Below, piece after piece: positions 6,742 to 8,442 of a stretch of DNA of 8,442 bases. The notes below the pieces were generated by a model that saw nothing but the letters and a program-made list of their open reading frames with translations, was not told the DNA's origin and did no database searches. The stretch spans positions 1-8,442 of the forward strand of contig WRKE01000242.1 of assembly GCA_009778235.1 (NCBI GenBank), given 5' to 3'. Origin of the DNA: Pseudomonadota bacterium. Its GTDB lineage: Bacteria; Desulfobacterota; Desulfobulbia; Desulfobulbales; Desulfobulbaceae. The position numbers were made by a program, and so were the translations under genes. Position 1 is the stretch's first letter, and each line of letters opens with the position of its first letter.

Positions 6742-7060
6742 AGTCCGACTGCAGGGCAGCGTCCTCAAGAGGTTTGCCCTGGCCGGCGTATTCGTAGAGG
6801 GCGAAAAAGAAGGCGAACAGGATGCCGACCGTGAAAAAAATCCTCAACAACCGGTCCCAGGGCAGCCATCCCTTGTCGGTGAGCCGCCGGAACACGACCG
6901 CGGCGATATAGGTGAACCCCAGGGCATAGGGAGCGGTGAGCAGCATCTGGTAGACTGTGCCCCTCACCACGCTGCCGGCATCGGGGCCCAGGCGCAGATG
7001 AAAGAGCAGGTAGGCCAGGGCCGTCAGAATAAATGTGATCTTTTCCCGTAGTGTACTCAT
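6695..7060 (-). CDS. Small three-helix membrane protein, unknown function
   Basis: A 121-residue hydrophobic protein with three likely transmembrane helices at about 8-22, 35-57 and 71-91, the last very aromatic (FFTVGILFAFFFALYEY). Arg and Lys flank the helices (REK, FRRLTDKGW, WDRLLR). The C-terminal tail of about 30 residues is polar (SDSSAARFLEDVLRRVR). I recognise no family. The start is ATG 7058-7060, the only sensible Met before the first helix, yet no Shine-Dalgarno precedes it. The frame is open upstream to 7393, but that part is antisense to the next gene and looks like a shadow. The 3' end overlaps the beta-helix gene by 47 bp, and the start lies 6 bp from the divergent gene at 7067. 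The hydrophobic pattern makes it likely real. Confidence 0.75.
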   Translation of the reverse strand: MSTLREKITFILTALAYLLFHLRLGPDAGSVVRGTVYQMLLTAPYALGFTYIAAVVFRRLTDKGWLPWDRLLRIFFTVGILFAFFFALYEYAGQGKPLEDAALQSDSSAARFLEDVLRRVR

Positions 7061-7066
7061 AATATC

Positions 7067-8158
7067 ATGAAGAACAGTATTGCCTGTGTGTTTCCGGAAA
7101 CCCTGCCCACCGAGCGTTTCCTGCTGCCCCTTGTACAGGTTTTCGGACAGGTTGTCCACATGCAACCCATTGAAAATGCGCCATCGGCAGCAAAAACCGC
7201 CACCGGATTCATCAAACGCTGCCAACAGCAGGGACGCCTCGACACCTTCACCCCCGTGCCCCTTGGGGATCAGCGTGAGCGGTTTCTCGCCTTGGCGCAG
7301 GATATTCGCCGTCGCGGCTACACCTATATCAGCCAGTTGAGCATGACCACCTTGGCTGGCATGGGCCATCGGAACAGCCCCGAAGCGCCCCATGCGATCC
7401 TGGCCAGTCTGTTGCGCGGGGCCGACATCCAGGAGCAGGAGCAGACCGAGCTGATGCTTTGGCAGTCGCGGCTGATGCTTGAGCTGGGAGAGGTGTACGA
7501 CTTTGAGCAGGCCGAACTGAGCGACGCCCTGCTGACCATTGGCCGCAGACAGAACAGCCTGTTCGCCGAACTATGCGAAGAAGAGGAAAATCCCTTTGCC
7601 CTGCCCGTTGCCGGACAGGATGACGGCCCGGAAGTTGACAAGATCCTCCGCCATCGGCTCAAGGCCTGGACCCGGCTTTGTTTTCACCACGGCCGGACCG
7701 CCCCAGGGCTGCTGGTCTCCCGTCACCGGACCGCGATCGACCTATTGCAGGAGGTCTACGAAAAGAGATGGCAACAGAGCGGACGCCTGCTGGCCGAAAT
7801 CGCCATCCCTGTCCCTGCTGCCCAGGAAACGGCCGCTGTCGGCCAGCCGCCCGGACGAAGCTGTCCTGATCTTGACCGGCTGCTGACCGAGATCGGTGCC
7901 GCCGGCTCCGACCTTAAGTTTTCAACTGAGCACGAGCACCAACTGCGCACGGGACTGGAACAATGGTCGCGGGTTGCGCTCAGCCCGACGGCTGAATCGG
8001 CGGTATTGGAACTCTATTTTTTCCCCCAGGCGTCCGCGGCCCGATTGTTTGCGGAAAGTTTCGCCGATGGTGTTTCCGGTCACCCGGCTGGAGGCGCCGA
8101 ACAACCGGGTTGCGTGGTCGGCCTAATCAAAACAACTCAACTTTCCGACTTACCCTAA
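7067..8158 (+). CDS. Hypothetical protein, 363 residues
   Basis: I do not recognise this protein. It has no signal peptide and no transmembrane segment, so it is probably cytoplasmic. The N-terminus (SIACVFPETLPTERFLLPLV) is a short hydrophobic strand-like start. Residues 65-245 appear mostly helical, with acidic stretches (CEEEENPF, 170-177) and an RLKAWTRLCFHHGR segment at 197-210. A Pro/Ala/Gly-rich linker at about 246-265 leads to a second helical part (266-335), and the tail is Gly-rich. An in-frame TAG at 7049-7051 makes ATG 7067 the first possible ATG; no Shine-Dalgarno is visible. It diverges from the membrane gene with 6 bp between start codons, and its TAA overlaps the stop of the convergent edge frame. 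GC-rich third positions match the neighbours, so it is a resident gene. A link to the membrane protein is suggested only by position. Confidence 0.85.
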   Translation: MKNSIACVFPETLPTERFLLPLVQVFGQVVHMQPIENAPSAAKTATGFIKRCQQQGRLDTFTPVPLGDQRERFLALAQDIRRRGYTYISQLSMTTLAGMGHRNSPEAPHAILASLLRGADIQEQEQTELMLWQSRLMLELGEVYDFEQAELSDALLTIGRRQNSLFAELCEEEENPFALPVAGQDDGPEVDKILRHRLKAWTRLCFHHGRTAPGLLVSRHRTAIDLLQEVYEKRWQQSGRLLAEIAIPVPAAQETAAVGQPPGRSCPDLDRLLTEIGAAGSDLKFSTEHEHQLRTGLEQWSRVALSPTAESAVLELYFFPQASAARLFAESFADGVSGHPAGGAEQPGCVVGLIKTTQLSDLP

Positions 8159-8173
8159 CCAGTTGTGATTAGG
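8122..8173. repeat. Inverted repeat spanning two convergent stop codons
   Basis: CCTAATCA (8122-8129) and CAACT (8133-8137) are complementary to TGATTAGG (8166-8173) and AGTTG (8161-8165). This makes a 13-bp stem with a 3-nt AAA bulge and a 23-nt loop, with both convergent stop codons (8155-8158) in the loop. On the plus strand the stem is followed by a modestly T-rich stretch (TTGTTCATTT), so it could be a weak terminator for the hypothetical gene. No T run exists on the minus side. Confidence 0.4.
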
Positions 8174-8412
8174 TTGTTCATTTGAGATAATCTCTTTCCT
8201 GTTTGCAGCATATCAAGAGCGAAGCTCATGACTGTATCAATAAGGGCCAGGATTGCATCTTCGGCGATGACTCCGGCCTCCCGGACTTTCGTGAAGGCAA
8301 GGCAGAGCAGCCGTTGCCTGGCCGCAGCCAGGGTCAGGTCCCGCTGTTCTTCATAGCAGGCAAAAAAACACAGCAGCGCTTGTCCAGCTCTTTCCTGATC
8401 CCCTGCAATCGC
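8155..8412 (-). pseudogene. Broken or start-less small coding region at the window edge
   Basis: A minus-strand frame of 85 codons runs from an in-frame TAA (8413-8415) to a TAG (8155-8157). The product looks like genuine helical protein (for example LTLAAARQRLLCLAFTKVRE, then EDAILALIDTVMSFALDMLQ), and its GC-rich codon use matches the neighbours. It contains no ATG, GTG or TTG in its first half; the first ATG falls about 60 codons in. One alternative frame is open from the window edge to beyond 8400, and dropping one base near 8413 would join it to this frame, as would losing one of the seven A residues (plus strand) at 8362-8368. It may be a frameshifted gene whose 5' part lies outside, a sequencing indel, or a gene with an unusual start. 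No family is recognised. Confidence 0.4.
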
Positions 8413-8442
8413 TTATATCACTTTCTATTTTTAATGAAAAAA

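Noticed and set aside
7061..7393. N-terminal extension of the small membrane protein by 111 residues.
   Set aside because: It is antisense to the hypothetical gene, lacks a plausible fold or ribosome binding site, and the hydrophobic protein character begins only at the Met at 7058-7060.

Overview
The window looks like ordinary chromosomal DNA from a fairly GC-rich Gram-negative bacterium. Gene content and protein style (glutamine-type NAD synthetase, Lon, MltG, a GlmU-like left-handed beta-helix protein, and lineage-type hypothetical proteins) best fit the Desulfobacterota, perhaps the Desulfobulbales. That assignment is inferred from protein style and was not checked by a search. I see no transposase, integrase, CRISPR array, tRNA or rRNA.

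Left part (1-5731), all on the minus strand. In transcription order: lon (ATP-dependent protease), mltG (endolytic murein transglycosylase), a single-domain cold-shock protein, and nadE (NAD+ synthetase). lon has a near-ideal ribosome binding site and a GTG start. The 63-bp gap between lon and mltG contains nested inverted repeats ending one base before the mltG ATG. A 280-bp gap (1963-2242) separates mltG from the cold-shock gene. Its proximal half holds a nested stem-loop suited to a temperature-responsive leader. I see nothing recognisable in its distal half (about 2118-2242). A strong intrinsic terminator follows the cold-shock gene, so nadE probably has its own promoter in the short space after it. 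The encoded NadE carries Gly where the glutaminase domain normally has its catalytic Cys.

Middle (5732-6741). A 209-bp divergent region carries plausible sigma70-type promoters facing both ways: one for lon, one for a 266-residue left-handed beta-helix protein that resembles the acetyltransferase half of GlmU without the nucleotidyltransferase half.

Right part (6695-8442). A 121-residue three-helix membrane protein (minus) overlaps the 3' end of the beta-helix gene by 47 bp. Its start codon lies 6 bp from the start of a divergent 363-residue hypothetical gene (plus). That gene converges, with a 4-bp stop overlap, on a small minus-strand reading frame at the window edge. This last frame looks like real coding sequence but lacks a start codon and appears frameshifted.

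Functionally the left side is housekeeping and stress maintenance (proteolysis, envelope synthesis, cold shock, NAD supply). The right side is a small uncharacterised cluster. I find no clear evidence of a new defence or mobile system. The observations most worth following up are the NadE active-site change and the two structured RNA leaders.
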